Origin: Aphelocoma coerulescens
Lineage: Eukaryota > Chordata > Aves > Passeriformes > Corvidae
DNA length: 64,000 bases
NCBI RefSeq assembly: GCF_041296385.1
Contig: NC_091023.1
Location: forward strand, 5,580,924 to 5,644,923
Direction: 5' to 3'
In this document: positions 1 through 13,900 of the stretch, piece by piece
How positions within the stretch are numbered: position 1 is the first letter of the stretch
Layout: every line of letters begins with the position of its first letter
Translations under genes and position numbers: made by a program
The notes under the pieces: generated by a model
Seen by the model: the letters and a program-made list of their open reading frames with translations, nothing else
Database searches by the model: none
What the model was told of the DNA's origin: nothing

Positions 1-631
1 ACGTGTCTGGGACCTTTACATGCTGCCGCTTTACAAATATTAAGAAAGCAATTTTTTAAAGACCTGGATGCCATTTGATGACCAGCTTCCCTCACCTGCC
101 TAAGCTGGTATTAGTCAAAGCCTGAATTCTTTCTTTACTTTTGGTTTTGCTCGGTTTGAGCGACAGAGACTGACCTTTGGAGAGAAGCAAGCTTGTGCAG
201 CCTGCAACAGTGCATGCACATGTTCACAGCCTGAAAAGAGCTGACTTTTGGACCTGGTATTTCAGATCTGAGATGCTCTAGTCCACACTTGAGCCTTCTG
301 TGCCCCTGTCTTCATGCTCAACCATCAGGCTGTGGGCAAGTGCATTTACTCTACTCATTACTCAGTCATATCTGGTGCTTGGTGCTCAGCATTGTCCCTA
401 AACGTTCCCCTTCCTAGAGCAGTCCTCGATGCTGCAATGGAGAAATCCCACCTATCCTGCATTAATGCAGTGGTCTAAGTACCAAACAGGTCTCACCCCT
501 GGGCACTACTCTCAACCACTGCATATCTGCAGGAAACAACAACCTGCCCGTCTGCCTTTTTAGATGTTACTTGTACAGCACCACTCGTAGGGTACAACAC
601 ACAGAGTAGGGTCTCTGCCCATCTCTCTGCT

Positions 632-780
632 GTTCTTTCTATAGTTCTACTCTTACACTTTCCTGCTCACACTTTTTTCTCCTTTCCTACTTCTGTCTTT
701 TACCCACCTTTCATTCACTTTAGTCCTGCTCTCATTTTCTCTTCTTCTTCTCATACCTTTCCTGTTCTCCCCAGCACTGC
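632..780 (+). repeat. Pyrimidine-rich tract
   Basis: About 150 bp on the plus strand are strongly biased to C and T (for example ttttttctcctttcctactt and ctcattttctcttcttcttc). The GPC1 transcript would carry the purine-rich complement. The bias is imperfect, so it is not a simple tandem repeat. Confidence 0.5.
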
Positions 781-2235
781 CCTAGTACATAACTCCCATT
801 CAGTTCTTGGTCTTTGCCTTTTTGCCCATGGACTATTACTCCTTCCTGTTTTCATCAAGTCTCCCAAACTATTTCAGTTGTTTATGAGAAAGGCTTTAAA
901 GTGACTAATTGTTGTTAGAAAAACCCAGTCACAGGTCGGGTTCACAGTGCCACGTGCTGTACTGAGATGAAGCACTCAGCTCATTCCTCTACAAGGACTT
1001 TAATACTTGAGCTTAGCCCTTCTCTGCCTCTGTACAATTACTCCTCTTTGCAGTGTGCTCTCAAAGAAGCCACACAATGACACTCATGTTTAGGCAAGGG
1101 ACTGAGGTTTTCTACCACAGCTGGGTGGAGAATGAAGTGGGGTGTCTTTAAGTGAAGCTGATTTTGTGACTGGAAGCCAGCCAGAAACATGTGGATATTG
1201 AGGTCAGCCCTCTCTTTCAGCCTTTAATGCTAAGCACGTTCCACAGGTGTAATAGTCCAGTATTTCCACAGGTACCCAATGCACTGGACTTAGAGGAAGG
1301 AGCAGTGTAATTACTGCTGCCTCCTGAGAAAACAGGTGTTTGCTCTCCACATTTATTTTAATTCCTTCAACTTTGCTGTAGTTCATAAGAGACTAAAAAT
1401 TTATTATCAGAGCAGTATGAGAGTTTCACTGTTTCTGCTTTATCACAGAGAGGAGGGACATTGCAAACTAGATGGAAAAAATAAATTAAAAAAAAATAAA
1501 TCAAGCAAACCCTAAAAACTAACACTGTGGGACAGCTTAGCAAGCACAGTGACTAGAAGATTTACAGAAGTGTATAGGAGCATACTGACCAAAACTATTG
1601 CCATAGACTCACCAGAGACATTCTGAAAACAATTGATGCCTCCTTGAAGCAACCCAGGTATTAAAAAGAACCTTATGCTCTTGTATTTCTTATTATTTTT
1701 CAATAACCATGTAACCCTTCTGTGGTAAAATAGTAACATGAACTTATGCTGACCTTTGATATTTGAACTCGGAGCAAAAGAGAATAGGAAATGCCGAGCC
1801 CATGAGCAGCAGGAGTGAATGGGGTTATTCATAACCGTGTGCTGTGGGGAGGCTCACCAGTGGTGGCAGCTCCTGAAATCCTGCACTTACTCTGCATTCA
1901 ATGTCCTGCTCCTCCTCATTGGTGCTTACTGGACAACCACCGCCGTCATCTTCTTCAGCACAGACATCTGCAATGCCTACAGAGCGTGCTGTGCTTGTGT
2001 TCCCCCAAAGGCCAGGCTGCATCAGGGAGCCACAGGTCACGTACCCCGTGTTCCATGGACCTCAGTCTGGACACAGCGCTAACACTGCCTTTGGCTGGGA
2101 GCACGTGTGTGCCAGTACCATCACTGGTTAGCTCATTAAAAGGGCACTTGTCATGGCAGCCAAAAAAAACCCCATTAACTTCAAAGTTAAAGCACATGAG
2201 GTAATTTTGACCCTGCATTCCACCCTCGTTTTATT

Positions 2236-2251
2236 AAAAAAAAAAAAAAAA
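2236..2251 (+). repeat. Poly-A tract of 16
   Basis: Sixteen A on the plus strand, read as poly-T in the GPC1 transcript. No retroposon body or target-site duplication was recognised beside it. Confidence 0.9.
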
Positions 2252-5200
2252 TCACAGTGACATACGATATGTCTGCTAAAGTTAGGCTCCCAGCCACCAA
2301 GTAATTCTTCCTCCTGCAGGTACCTCATCTGAACATGCAAGAGAAACTCTTCAAAGGATTCTTCAGACGACAACTTGTCTCACTGAAACTGAACGTAAGC
2401 ACATCTCAAGAGAAGTCAGTCAAACTCACTTTCACATCTGATCACACTCATATGTCCCAACAAGAGCCTTTGCTGCAAATGCATTTGAAGTTTTAAGTGT
2501 GCTGCCAACTTTCTAGGTGCTTAACTCAAAGAGGTAGCCAGGGGAGATGCCCCAAGAGAAACTTAACTGTAGAGGAAAATTAAAAAATATCTTCTGAATA
2601 GAGACCACAGAATGTGAACTGCCAAAACACGCTCAGAAGTTTCCTTCATAACCTTGTAAAACACTGGAGAAAGTCACAAGTGAGACAACTTCTCCTTTTA
2701 AGAGAAAAATTTATTCCATTGTAATTCAAAATGCAAGCCCTGTTAAATTTATAGACTTCACATTTTATTCAGTTGTAAAATTCCTGCCCTCATTTGCCAG
2801 ATCTTGTCAGAGAGCTCAGCCCAAGCCCGCAGCCGTGCAGCAGTGCTGGCATTGTGCTGCTGCAGGCAGGAAGCTGCAGGCAGATGGACACTGCAGAGGA
2901 TCAGCACCCCAGCTTATCCCACCACACAAGAAAACAAGAAAACCCATTTTTCAGCTTCCCTTTTGACAATTTACCCCACAAAAAGAGGGTTTTTATCAAT
3001 AAATAATTTCTCACTCACTTCTGCAATTTGTGGTGCTGGCAGAGAGGACGGGGAATGTGAAGTGTGGGCTTAAAAGGTTGGTGGTCCCCTCCGGTTTGCT
3101 GTCAGAGGAAAGCCAGGGCAGACTGCAGCTCTGCAGCTGACTCAAACTCATTTCAAACAGAAATTCGATTACTTGTGGGCAAAGCTTCCCTAAGGATCAC
3201 GGTTTGCAAGATGGACTGCTCTGGACATGTGGCTGAGTTACCTCCAGCTCCATTCCTTTCCCCAGAGCTTGTGGAAGTTCAGCACTACAGTTCAGTGTCT
3301 AGACACATCTGCAAAGTTTCCAGAACACTCCCATTACAGGTCCATCTTCCCGAGCTGCTGAGCAACATCAGATGCCTTTAGTGACAGTGCCAGAGCCAAG
3401 GCTGCTCAGACTCTCCACATTTGTCTACCAGCATTATCACACACTGCACTAAAACTGTGAGAGCATTAAATCAAAAAGAAAGGTAAGATGAAAAAAATAG
3501 GCTCATTAAAAGGAAACCGAGATGATCACCAAAACTGTTCTTACAAGCCTAGAAAGTAGAGTTCCTGTTACTTAAGTTCAAAGAATAATGCTCAATGAAA
3601 TCTGTTCATTCTCATAGCAAGAGCACCAATTTCAGGTAGGTAAACACTATTCTTTGAGTCATGCTGCCACTCAAGTACCCTTATCAAAGCCATTTATTAA
3701 GGATTGTCACGCTGAAGAAGCCACGACACTCCGTCCTTCTCTAAACTAATGCTGCTGTGTCTTTATGCCCAACTTCCTAAGACACATCTTTCTTTTATTT
3801 TATTAAATGCTGGAATCATTTTGCTGCTTGTTGAAAGTGACACACGTTTAGGGTGGACAAATAAAAGTTCATGCACCTCATTTGTGATCTGAGCAGTTTT
3901 TCGCAGATAACTCAGTTTTCCAGTCAATCTAATTATAGTCTGAAGTTAATGCAGCAAAGACTTTCAAGTACAAAGCAAAGCAAACCGTGTAGGAGCTGAA
4001 AGCCATTCATTAATCCCGGCTGGTATTGGTAGGAGTGGCTTCTGCCCTCGGGCTATTCTACCCACCTTAGCATTCAATCTTTATCTTACCTATTATGTGA
4101 ATCAGATGGTAAATATTTTACTTTCTCTAAACTACAGTAACCCTTATGGTAATCGCAGACACAGTTTGTTTTGTGATATGAATTTCTTTCTTCCAATCTA
4201 AAACATTCCTGAGCAAGATCCCCAAACAGCAGTAACTGACACTGTGGCAATGATTTATTGAGAGGATGGGAATAAGCAAAGAAAGCCTGTTCATGAGAAG
4301 AATTTATTTCTCTGTAATACCTTTAATAAAAACAATAATCTATTCATCCTTCTTTACTTTTCATCATCTCTTATTTGAAGACACTACATCTGCCACATCA
4401 ATTGCTGCTAGAATTTAATTTTTAAAACTTCAAGTCATTAAGATCACAGGTAATTTTAGCCCAGGCCTCACCACTTCAGGGCATGATTTGTTAGAAGGGT
4501 GGGGGGAAACCCAACCCCACTGCCAAACCCTGCAGGTACGAATTCTGCCTTTTCCTTTTGTTTTTGCAGGGCACACAGTGCGTCTTCTAAGGTGCAGCTG
4601 GTCCCTTGGGAGGGAAGGGGAAGCCTGCCTGGGCCAGCAAGGTCCCACACGAGCGTCCCACTGCAGAATGAGGCCTGTCTGCCACAAGCTTACCCCTGTC
4701 TCTTTGAACTAGCCCACAGCACTTTGAGGGTTTTCCATTCAACGCTGCAGCCAAAGGCGATTCCAGAAAACACTGTTTCTGCCGTAGTTATAATATGCAG
4801 CCATCTGCAATTTTGCACCCACAAAGCAGCTTATAAATCATAGCAGGGCTGGCAGAGCATTCAGACCTCTGCCAAAGTGCTGGAATGGCGGGGTTTTTCC
4901 TGAGGGCAGGCACAGGAGACTTGGAAGCCCTCAAGACCTGTGCTGGGCAGTGCTCCCACAGGCTGACTGTGGGCAGTGGGGACGTGGCTCCTTTCATCAG
5001 GCTGCATTTGTCCATCCAACAAAAGAGCACAATTCCCCTTTTATCCCCTTCCTCTCCCATGGAGGAGGGGATCTTTTCCTGGCAGACCCACACAATGAAG
5101 GCACAGTGCTGGCTGGCTTTGGGGAGAAGCCCAAGGACACAAAGATTGACCCTTGTTCTCGATAGGTGAGGCAGAACCAGGCAGTGCCTCAGCTCAGCTC

Positions 5201-7530
5201 TGCTCCAGGAATCTCACCGGTGCCAGATGCAGGCCATGAGCAGGGCCAAGGGCATCCCAGCTCTCCAGTGGGGTTGGGTGGGGGTCAGTGAGGAGACCCC
5301 AGCACCTCTACCACCGACCATCACCACAACAGCCATAAGCATGAGCATGCTGTACTCCAGACAAAGGCTGCGGCAACCCTTTAGGAGTCATCAAAACCAA
5401 ACTGAAGCTGGTGGGACTGTAGCATGATGTTCTGAGCAAAGCTGGGACAGCAACATCTCATGTCACAAGTTTCTGTTCTCTTTGCAATGTTGGAGGCCAG
5501 CATCCACCACAAGCTCACAGCTCTGGTGCAAGCTCTGAGCTGGATGTGTCAATGGGGCCACCACAACTCTCCATGTCTGCTCTCATTTCCAAAACCAGCC
5601 ATCTCTGGGGGTAGCTGAGATTATCCAACAAGCCAGTGGTTTCCAGATTGCCAACAGACCCATCAGGGACTACCACCTGTTATAGTCCCTGGCCATGTAA
5701 CAGCCTGCCTGGCACTCACAATTAATGGCAGCACACCAGGGCTGCTCCAGCCTGGCACCATTCCCAGGGAGTCCCCCTGTGCTCAGAGGCAGCTGGGCAA
5801 AAGTCCTGGCACAGACAGTGCTGAGCCACATTCCCGTTACTCTGTGTCCTGGTGGCCACCGCTGCCTGCCCAGGCTGCACCTCTGCTCCCATCGGCCCTG
5901 CCCTTCCCACAGGGCCCTGTGGAGGGTGATCTCTGGGACAGACTGATTGCTGGGAGCAGAGTTTGCCCTGGACTGCTGGTTCCAGAGGTGGTGTCAGGAG
6001 GTATCTGCAGGCCCTGTGGTGAGAGGGAGGCACTGTCCTAGTGATGGGACGAGCCAGGCTGCAGGGGAAGATGACACGTGAGGCAGGTGACCAGCACTCA
6101 AATATTTATCCTGGCCTGCAGTCTGCTCACTCTCCTCATTTACAGAGGTTGTCCTCCTTCCCAAAGTATGACCTCTTCCACAGGAGAGCACACGCACCTC
6201 AGCAAGCAGCAGTGGTTTAAAATCCACTGCTATTCCAGTAGTGCCTTTGGGTGCCAGGTGCCCAGCACAGGAAGCAATCCGAAGCCAGGCACTTGAAAAA
6301 GGCCACCACTGCATCTCTGTTCAGCACCAATAATCCTTGCTCCTCCTCTCCCAGCTTCCAGGCTCTTACACAGCCCCCCAGCACTGCACTACCAACTGAG
6401 CTTCAGCGAGGACAGTCACCTGAGCCCCACACACACTGGCAAGTCCTGCTCAGAGCCAGAGGAGCCCTGCAGCTGAAGATGGAAGCATTGGCTGCTCTTG
6501 ACCAAAACACTCATTTCAAAGGTGGTGTAAAACATGAGAGGAGACAAAGAAACCTGATCTGGCATTTGTTACTCTGGGAGCAGAGCTATGGCTAATGCTG
6601 TTCAAGGGAGTTAAGCTCTTATGCTTATTTATCATCCTTTGCTTGCAGGGGAGATCCTTTCCTTCGTGTTGTACTCCACACGAGCCAGGCAGAGCTCACT
6701 TCTGGGAGCTGTGGGAGAGTAGGAGACCGACATCGGCTACCCAAAAGAGAAGGGATTCCCCCACCTCCCAACCAAATTCAGAAAGTGGATGGATGCTGAC
6801 ACTGCCTTTGGCACTGAAGCTGCAATATGCTGTGTGGGCAGATCCCACTTCAGCAGTATTCACGGTAAGATCACACAGAAATAAAAGGAAGTTTGAATGA
6901 ATGAAGGGAGAATGTCACATCTAGGCACACAATCTGAAGTCCACCTCAATTTCTCTATGGGCTTTTACATGAAATTCTTGCTTACTACATATGCCAGATT
7001 AATTAGGGCTGTATCAAAGAGTTCTGAAAGACAGCTTTCGTTAAATGTACTTAGTTCCTGAATCCTTGTTTTTTCCAAAACTTCTCTCTTCTACCATCCA
7101 TTATTCCCATCTAGTAGTCTCTCATTATTTGTTCCGCAGTGCATAAAGCTGCTCTTTCTTTTGAAAATTATCCTCACTTGACTGCAGTGATCAAAACCAA
7201 AGGAATATAATGAGAATTTCTCTAATCAGTCAACAGACACAATCAGCAAGAGATGCCATAGGGGAGTGTTTTTGCCAATTCTTCAAAAGGACATGGAATC
7301 ACCCTGGTTTAGACTAGGTCTTGCAGAGAAATCAGGCAGGACTAATGGAGGTGAGTACAAACAGAATGGAGCAGCTGCCACCCCCCCACGGGCTTCCTCT
7401 AAGGCAAGAGAGTGGCCACGTGCCTGCACAGTTCCATGGTGATGGTGACACACTGCTGCTTGAAGGGACGGTGTCCCCATCAGGCCTCCTGGTCACCTCT
7501 CAGGTGCTACAGCATCAGCACCTGACACAG

Positions 7531-7630
7531 AGTCACGGAATTGTTAAGGCTGGAAAAGACTGCTGAGGTCATCAGCTCCAACTGTTAACCCAGCACCACT
7601 GTGTTCACCACCAAACCAGGTCCCTGAGAG
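7531..7630 (-). repeat. CR1 retroposon 3' fragment
   Basis: The plus strand reads like the reverse complement of an avian CR1 3' end: tcacggaattgttaaggctg, then gaaaagactgctgaggtcat, then ccaactgttaacccagcacc, then accaaaccaggtccctgag. The element's 3' end is at the lower coordinate, so it is inserted antisense to the plus strand and in the same sense as GPC1. It is truncated and diverged, so it is an old insertion. Confidence 0.75.
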
Positions 7631-7784
7631 GGGCAGGAGGCAAAAGGCACCTGAACCAAACCCTGAACCCATCAGCCTGAAACCTTTTGCTTGGCTTTGT
7701 TAATTCCTCAGCTGTTTTTCTCGAATGAGTCCAGTGGAAACCACCAAGAGGTGTCTTTACAGAGTCAGGTACATCAGAAAGTCT

Positions 7785-7925
7785 GATCCCCCCAAAAAAG
7801 CAAACCCAAACCTCAAAAAATAAAGTCACCCTTTCAAGACCCTGAAAACAACTAAAGCACAACTAAAACAACTAAACCAAAAGGCTTACAAAAATTACTG
7901 AAAAACAATCCAAACAACCAAAACA
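7785..7925 (+). repeat. A/C-rich low-complexity stretch
   Basis: Plus-strand sequence made almost wholly of A-runs and C (aaaaaagcaaacccaaacct, caactaaagcacaactaaaa, caatccaaacaaccaaaaca). It lies about 150 bp beyond the 7.5 kb CR1 fragment and may be decayed simple repeat. Confidence 0.45.
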
Positions 7926-10900
7926 TTGTATGGTTTATGCATATCTTTTGTAGGTGCCTTCTGGAGTTTAATGCTTTGGGTTGTATCTTTTATCTCTTCC
8001 CCTTCATCATGAAGAGGTTTTGTTTTCTATTGTGTGAGGTTGTGTGTTTTTAATTGGAGACAAACTTCTTACAAAGCCCCACTCTTGGCAACCAAATGCT
8101 CACTATCGTCAGGCTTGCGATGAAACCTCATGACTTATCAGCGCTGGGGTCCGTGTACAGCAGCAGCAGAGTGCAAGAATTTCCCCTTCGGAGCTCAGCC
8201 ACAGCAGGGCTGTGACAAGCTATTGGTCACACAGAGAAGCACACGTAAAAATAAATCTGGACTGCTCTGTGTGCCTTGCACTCTGCCAGCCTCCAGGCAT
8301 ATGGATATTGCCACTTTATGTAAAAACCAACAACTTTTCATGACTGCTCTTTACTGTGACAAGAAGGGACTCCTTAACAAGGCACCTGCAACAGGAATTT
8401 TGCCTAATTAACAGTATTGTCATATTAGGGAATGGCACTTCATGACCTTTCCAAAATAAAACATGTTCCAATTAAATATGAGGTGAGATCTTTTTATAGC
8501 ACCTAAACCAGAAATCCTAACCAAGAGGGAAGAGAAAAAAAACAATAAACTAGTTAAAGTGCATTCTTTAGATCACATCCTTTAAATAAATAAAGCACAT
8601 CCATGGTTAACAATGCTAAACTGAACCAACTTCCAGCGTTCACACGGCAAAACCAAGCACAACTCAAACAGGAGGTGTCTGGGTCTGAGCTGTTAAAAAC
8701 CACTAACTGAAAAGAGAGCAATCCAGAACACACCGACTGAATGACTTGATGGGAAATGTGCAGTTAACAACACCTATGGGACCACTGGAAACTGGCACCA
8801 GTAGTCCCTGAGGAGGAGCTGCGGGCTCCTCCCATGTCTGGGACAGTTTTGTGCCAGTGCTGGTGTCCCAGGCACACAGATGATTAATTTGTCCCTCTCC
8901 TCCCTCCTGCACTCCTATTCCCATGGCACGTGTTTCTGAATGCATTTTGAAGTGGTGCAGAGAGGAACTCCTGCCTTAACCATGGAGCCACTACAGTGAC
9001 TACACAGCCAAGCTCTCCCAGATCCCTGGAGAGACCAAAAGGCAGAACTCCCTGTGGCTGGACATTCCCACAGGTAGTGTCTGTTTAGCTGATGTACTGA
9101 TGCATTTAAGCAGACACCTTAGGACAGACACAGAAAGGTGCAAGTCAGAGCTCCAGGGAGGGGATTTCTACCTAATAGCTGCAAGTCATTCGAGATTTTA
9201 AAAACATAAATTAATCTGTGTAAAGACAGCAGGAGCTAAGTCTTAGCTATTTAATTATAAAACCTCCCCCTGCAGAGGTTTGTCTGTGCTTCATTTCTGT
9301 AAGGAGAGTGAAGAGCATTTCTGCACCCCACAGCTCATTTTCAGCTAAATTTCGTGTCAGCATGTGATGGGCTCAGAGAAGCACTCCAGCAGGTACAGAT
9401 CTAGTGGCCATCCAGACCCCTCCATGTGATTAAGCATCAGCTGTCATCTTGAGGCCCTTTACATGATGACCCCAATCTGGTTCACACACCAGGAGGAAAA
9501 TCACTGACTGAAATTCAGCATCTTCCTGGAGCGCCCCGTGAGTGAGCACCTACCACAGACTGGAACTAAGCTGCCTCTAGAGAAACCTCACAGTCTGTTT
9601 ACACAGCTAGGGAGCCGAGAGAAAACACTCACGGCTTTGCATAGAAACCAAGACATAAACAGGCTCCCCATCACTGCACCCTCATCACTAGTGTTGTCCT
9701 TCCCTGCTTGGACACACCACTTTCCATCAAATCCCCTTCTTCCTTCAGTGACTCTAAGCAAATCTTTGAGGAAGAGTCTTACCTGCAGACCCCCACACTT
9801 TCATCCCAGCACCCTGCATGCCCGTGCTGCTCTCCTGGGCATGTCTCCATCCCCCAGCCCTCCTCCCTGCGTGCTGCTGGTAGGGACCAGCCCAGTCAGA
9901 GGGGCTGACTGAGGCAAGCACCACCTTTTTCCTTAGTAAATAACAGGTGCAGGAATGACTCCAGGGCTTTGAGAGAAGACATGGCAGTGACATTGACTCT
10001 GTAACAAGGATCACACTCAGCTGGTGCAAGAACAACCACAGAGAGCCACCAACTCAGTGATCTTCCCTAAATTAACAAGTTGCAACCTCCATATTGCAAT
10101 AGCCAGCAAGAGGTGAGGAGACCCACACCCACTCATAGTCTTTCCCTCATCACAAACATCTGATTACAAGCATGTTCAAACACAGAGTCGAGACCTGCAC
10201 AGTTTCCTGTAATCTTCTATTTCAAGCTGAGTATCAATGAGGCAGCAAATTTTATCAGGAAGAGATTATTTTCTTCTGATACCATCTATTCTGACGCTGT
10301 AACACAAGCAGTTGAAACACAACTTCAAACTCTGCAATCTCTAATACAAAAGCCTGAGCAGAGTTTATGCCTGTTTCTGTTTGCAGAAGCTCCAACAGCT
10401 GAACTTTGAAAACTGTTGGACTGTTGTAAAGAAAACAACATAAGCATACAGCTGAACTGAGACACAGACAGGACCACAACACCGCTCCTTGTCCCCTGCA
10501 TTTTCAAGCTGCAGTCCATGTTACAGCACTATTTATAAAATGAGAGAAGTACAACACTACTGATTTGATTAATAGAATAGGCATCCCAGGAGTCCTTCAA
10601 AGGTAAAAACTCACAGCTGGTTTCATCTCAATGAACTGTAACGAACTCTCAGAACAATATGAGTTTTACATATCATGAATGCTGCATAATGAAAGCATCT
10701 CAGCAAATTGGCTTTGGGGTGGTGTAAAGTTTGGGAACTCAATTTGAGAGTCAAGCACCCACTGCTTGTCCTTGAAGTTAAGGAGTTGCAGACATTTGGC
10801 ATCCCTCGGGATTAACTGGTAGGAATAGCAATTTTCCAAATGCACAGCAAAGACTGACATTGTTGAGGCACCTGGTCAAATTTTACTGACTTAAATGTCC

Positions 10901-13900
10901 ACGTGTAGCTCATTACAACCGAGAAATTTAAAAAAAAAAGCTTAATTAGCAGAACATATCCAAACCAGTATCATCCTGAAGGATCAGAGAAGACATTAAA
11001 TGAGACATATGCTAAGTCATATTGCTTAACACATGGTTGGAAGGTACTCAGAAACCACAGTGACACCAATATCCAAACGTGAGCAGATCAAGAGACAGCT
11101 GAACGTCTCCAGGGAGCATTACAGCCTGTGCCCAACGTCAAAATAAATAAATAGCATCTCAATGACTACACGTACCAGAAATTGAATAGAAGATCAATTC
11201 TGCTTTCAAACAATGAAACTAGGAAATGCCTTAATTCTGCACCCTATGCCTTAGTGACTTATTTAGATAAAACGCTGCTTTTCTTGCACACTTTGCCCTC
11301 ACAAATGCCCAGATTAGACCTCTTGATCCCTTGTGCTACTGCAGGATTTCTGAAGGCCATAACCAATGGCCAATGGTTACAGTCAGGGCAGTTGCTGTCA
11401 CAGGAGATCTTGGCGCTAATATCATCTCCCAGGGTTTCACTATGTCAGTTTTTTATCCTCAGAAAGCAGAAGTTACACTGGCAGCTCCTGTTCTAGCCCC
11501 TACAGACAGCAGCAAGAAGCCCAGAAGCAGCTGGGTCCAAGCGAGTCAGCCAAAGAGCAGTGGCTGCTCCGGTTTGATGTCTGACAAGACTCCTGATTCA
11601 GTTGGCAAAAGAAAACCAACTGGACTTGCCAATTTGGCTTTATGTGAGCCTTGAACCAAACCTCACTCCCTGGGACCTCACTTGCTGGGACTTGCAGCTC
11701 TTTGATTTGCACAAAGACTTAAGATGGAAGGTAATGACTGTTCTGTGATGAAATCTTCACAAGGTGTGACATCAGCTTGTTTCTGGCTACACAAGCCCAA
11801 GAGGAGGAACCGCAGAGGCAGGGAGATGGAGGGATGACACCACTGACGGGACACTGTTGGGCTGCAAAAAAACCCCCTAAAATATTTCAGCAAACTCATC
11901 ACAGAAGCTTGTACGAAAGCCAAGGAGAAGCGCATAAATAAAACCCCATTGCACTGGTCACAAGGGTTTAATTACTTAATGACTGATTAGATATCCATGC
12001 AAAACAACACAAAAGGCCATCATTTTTCAGGCATCTCAGGCCACATCACTGTGCAGAAAGCACGGCCAAATGCGGCGGCCAGATGGCAAATCAAAGTCTC
12101 AGCCTGATGAACAGCCCTGAGGTTAAACAGTGTCCAACAGAACTGACGTTGTTGAATAGGGACAGACGGGAAAAAGAGCAAACAAAATCATCAGGACATA
12201 GCAATCATCTGCTTTGTTAAAGAAGACTTGAAAAACACTTTAAAGAATTCTGATTGCTTAAAAGGGAAAAAGTATATAATACAAGAATCATAACACTGGC
12301 CCTAAGTGAAACATAACTAAATGAAGGAATACACCGTAGGGAGAGGTATCATTATCAGACTGATGGAAAATGACAAACTTCATGGTCACAGGTCTTCCTT
12401 AAAGACTAAAACTGAAGCCATAAATTAAGCTAAGTACAAATTAAGAATGCTACTTACTCTGATCTAGTTTAAGAGAAAAGTGCTTGTGGAACAGGAGAAG
12501 GAGGAGGGAGACTTACAATTAGTGCCTGTGTATCTGGGATGAAGGAGGGAACTGGGAAGTGCGTGGAGAAAATCCAATTGTGACATAAACCCCATCATCT
12601 TTACTACAGTTAAAAATCAGAGACTTACTGGAGTTATAAGATTTGTTTGATTGCTCTCCCGTGAAGTTTATTACTGAAAGGAGTAAGATGATATGGATGT
12701 GTGGTGATAAATGTTCTCCCATTTGTAAATGGGTATTTCCATGCTCTACAAGTGACTTCAGAGCTTTTCAGTTGTTTGCTCAAATCCACACCAGTCTCTC
12801 AAAAGCATCTTGTACAAAACCAAAACCACACTGCAGTACAGCAACGGTATGAATCCAGTGACTTTGGTGGTTCTGCTGGAGGTTTTGACAGCGATTTGCC
12901 AACTGCTTCAGAAATTCTGAACCTGCCAATTTGCCATGATCTGCTCACACTCAAGCCTCTGTTGGTCAGCAGAAAAACTGCTTAATGGAGTAACACTGAG
13001 GGTGAGGAGGTTAGGAGCAGGTGAGGGGCTCCTGCCTTCTATCCAAGGAAAAGGCGAGGATCCAGATTGTCTCAATTTATCAGCCGGTTTTAACAGGAGT
13101 TATTACCTCCTCAGCCAACCTAGCCCTGCTTATGGCCTTTGGCTGGCACACTCAGAAAGAGCACAAAGACTGCAAAGACCATAAAGCTGGGGGAAGAGAT
13201 ACCATAAAACTCTTCAGTCCAAAATACATGTCTCTGTATCGTGACAGAATGATGTAAATAGAAACGCTGCTACAGACAAGTGAGACAGAGAGGGGTCTGT
13301 CCCCATGGGTAACAGCCAGACTCAAAGGCTGCTGCTTCTACAGAGCCATTTCCCTGCCTTCTGCAGGCACTAATGTAGATCCTAAAGGTCATTTGCAGAG
13401 GACACACAGATTTGTCTTCCAGAGAGAGTAAATGAGAATAGCAAACTGGATGCAGAGGTTAAAGAATGCATTTGTTAACAGCACTCTTTACAAATGGGAA
13501 TTTTGCCTGTCCTGACATGCTGCATGTGAGCTGGAACACAGCTCACTGGCTGGGTGGGTGCTGCCAGCGCAGTGGGAGCTTGTTCATCAGGCTCCTCGGG
13601 AAGCATCCTGTGCCCCATGAAGATGGATCCAAGGCCAGGGCAGGTGCTTGAAGGGCCCTCTGCCCTCTGCAGCACATCCTGGACCCGCTGCCCTACGCAT
13701 CAGCAGAGATAGCCCTTACCAAGGCAAAGAGCAAGGCAGCAGCTATTGCTCTTGGAGATGAAAACAACTCCATGAAAAACACTGGAATATTTCTACTTCA
13801 CAGCAGTGACTGACTGCAGGTTAGTTCCTACACATTATATAGGGGAAAAGGTTGTTCCACTCTCCAGTATCAGATTCTTCGTAATAATTTGTGCTACAGA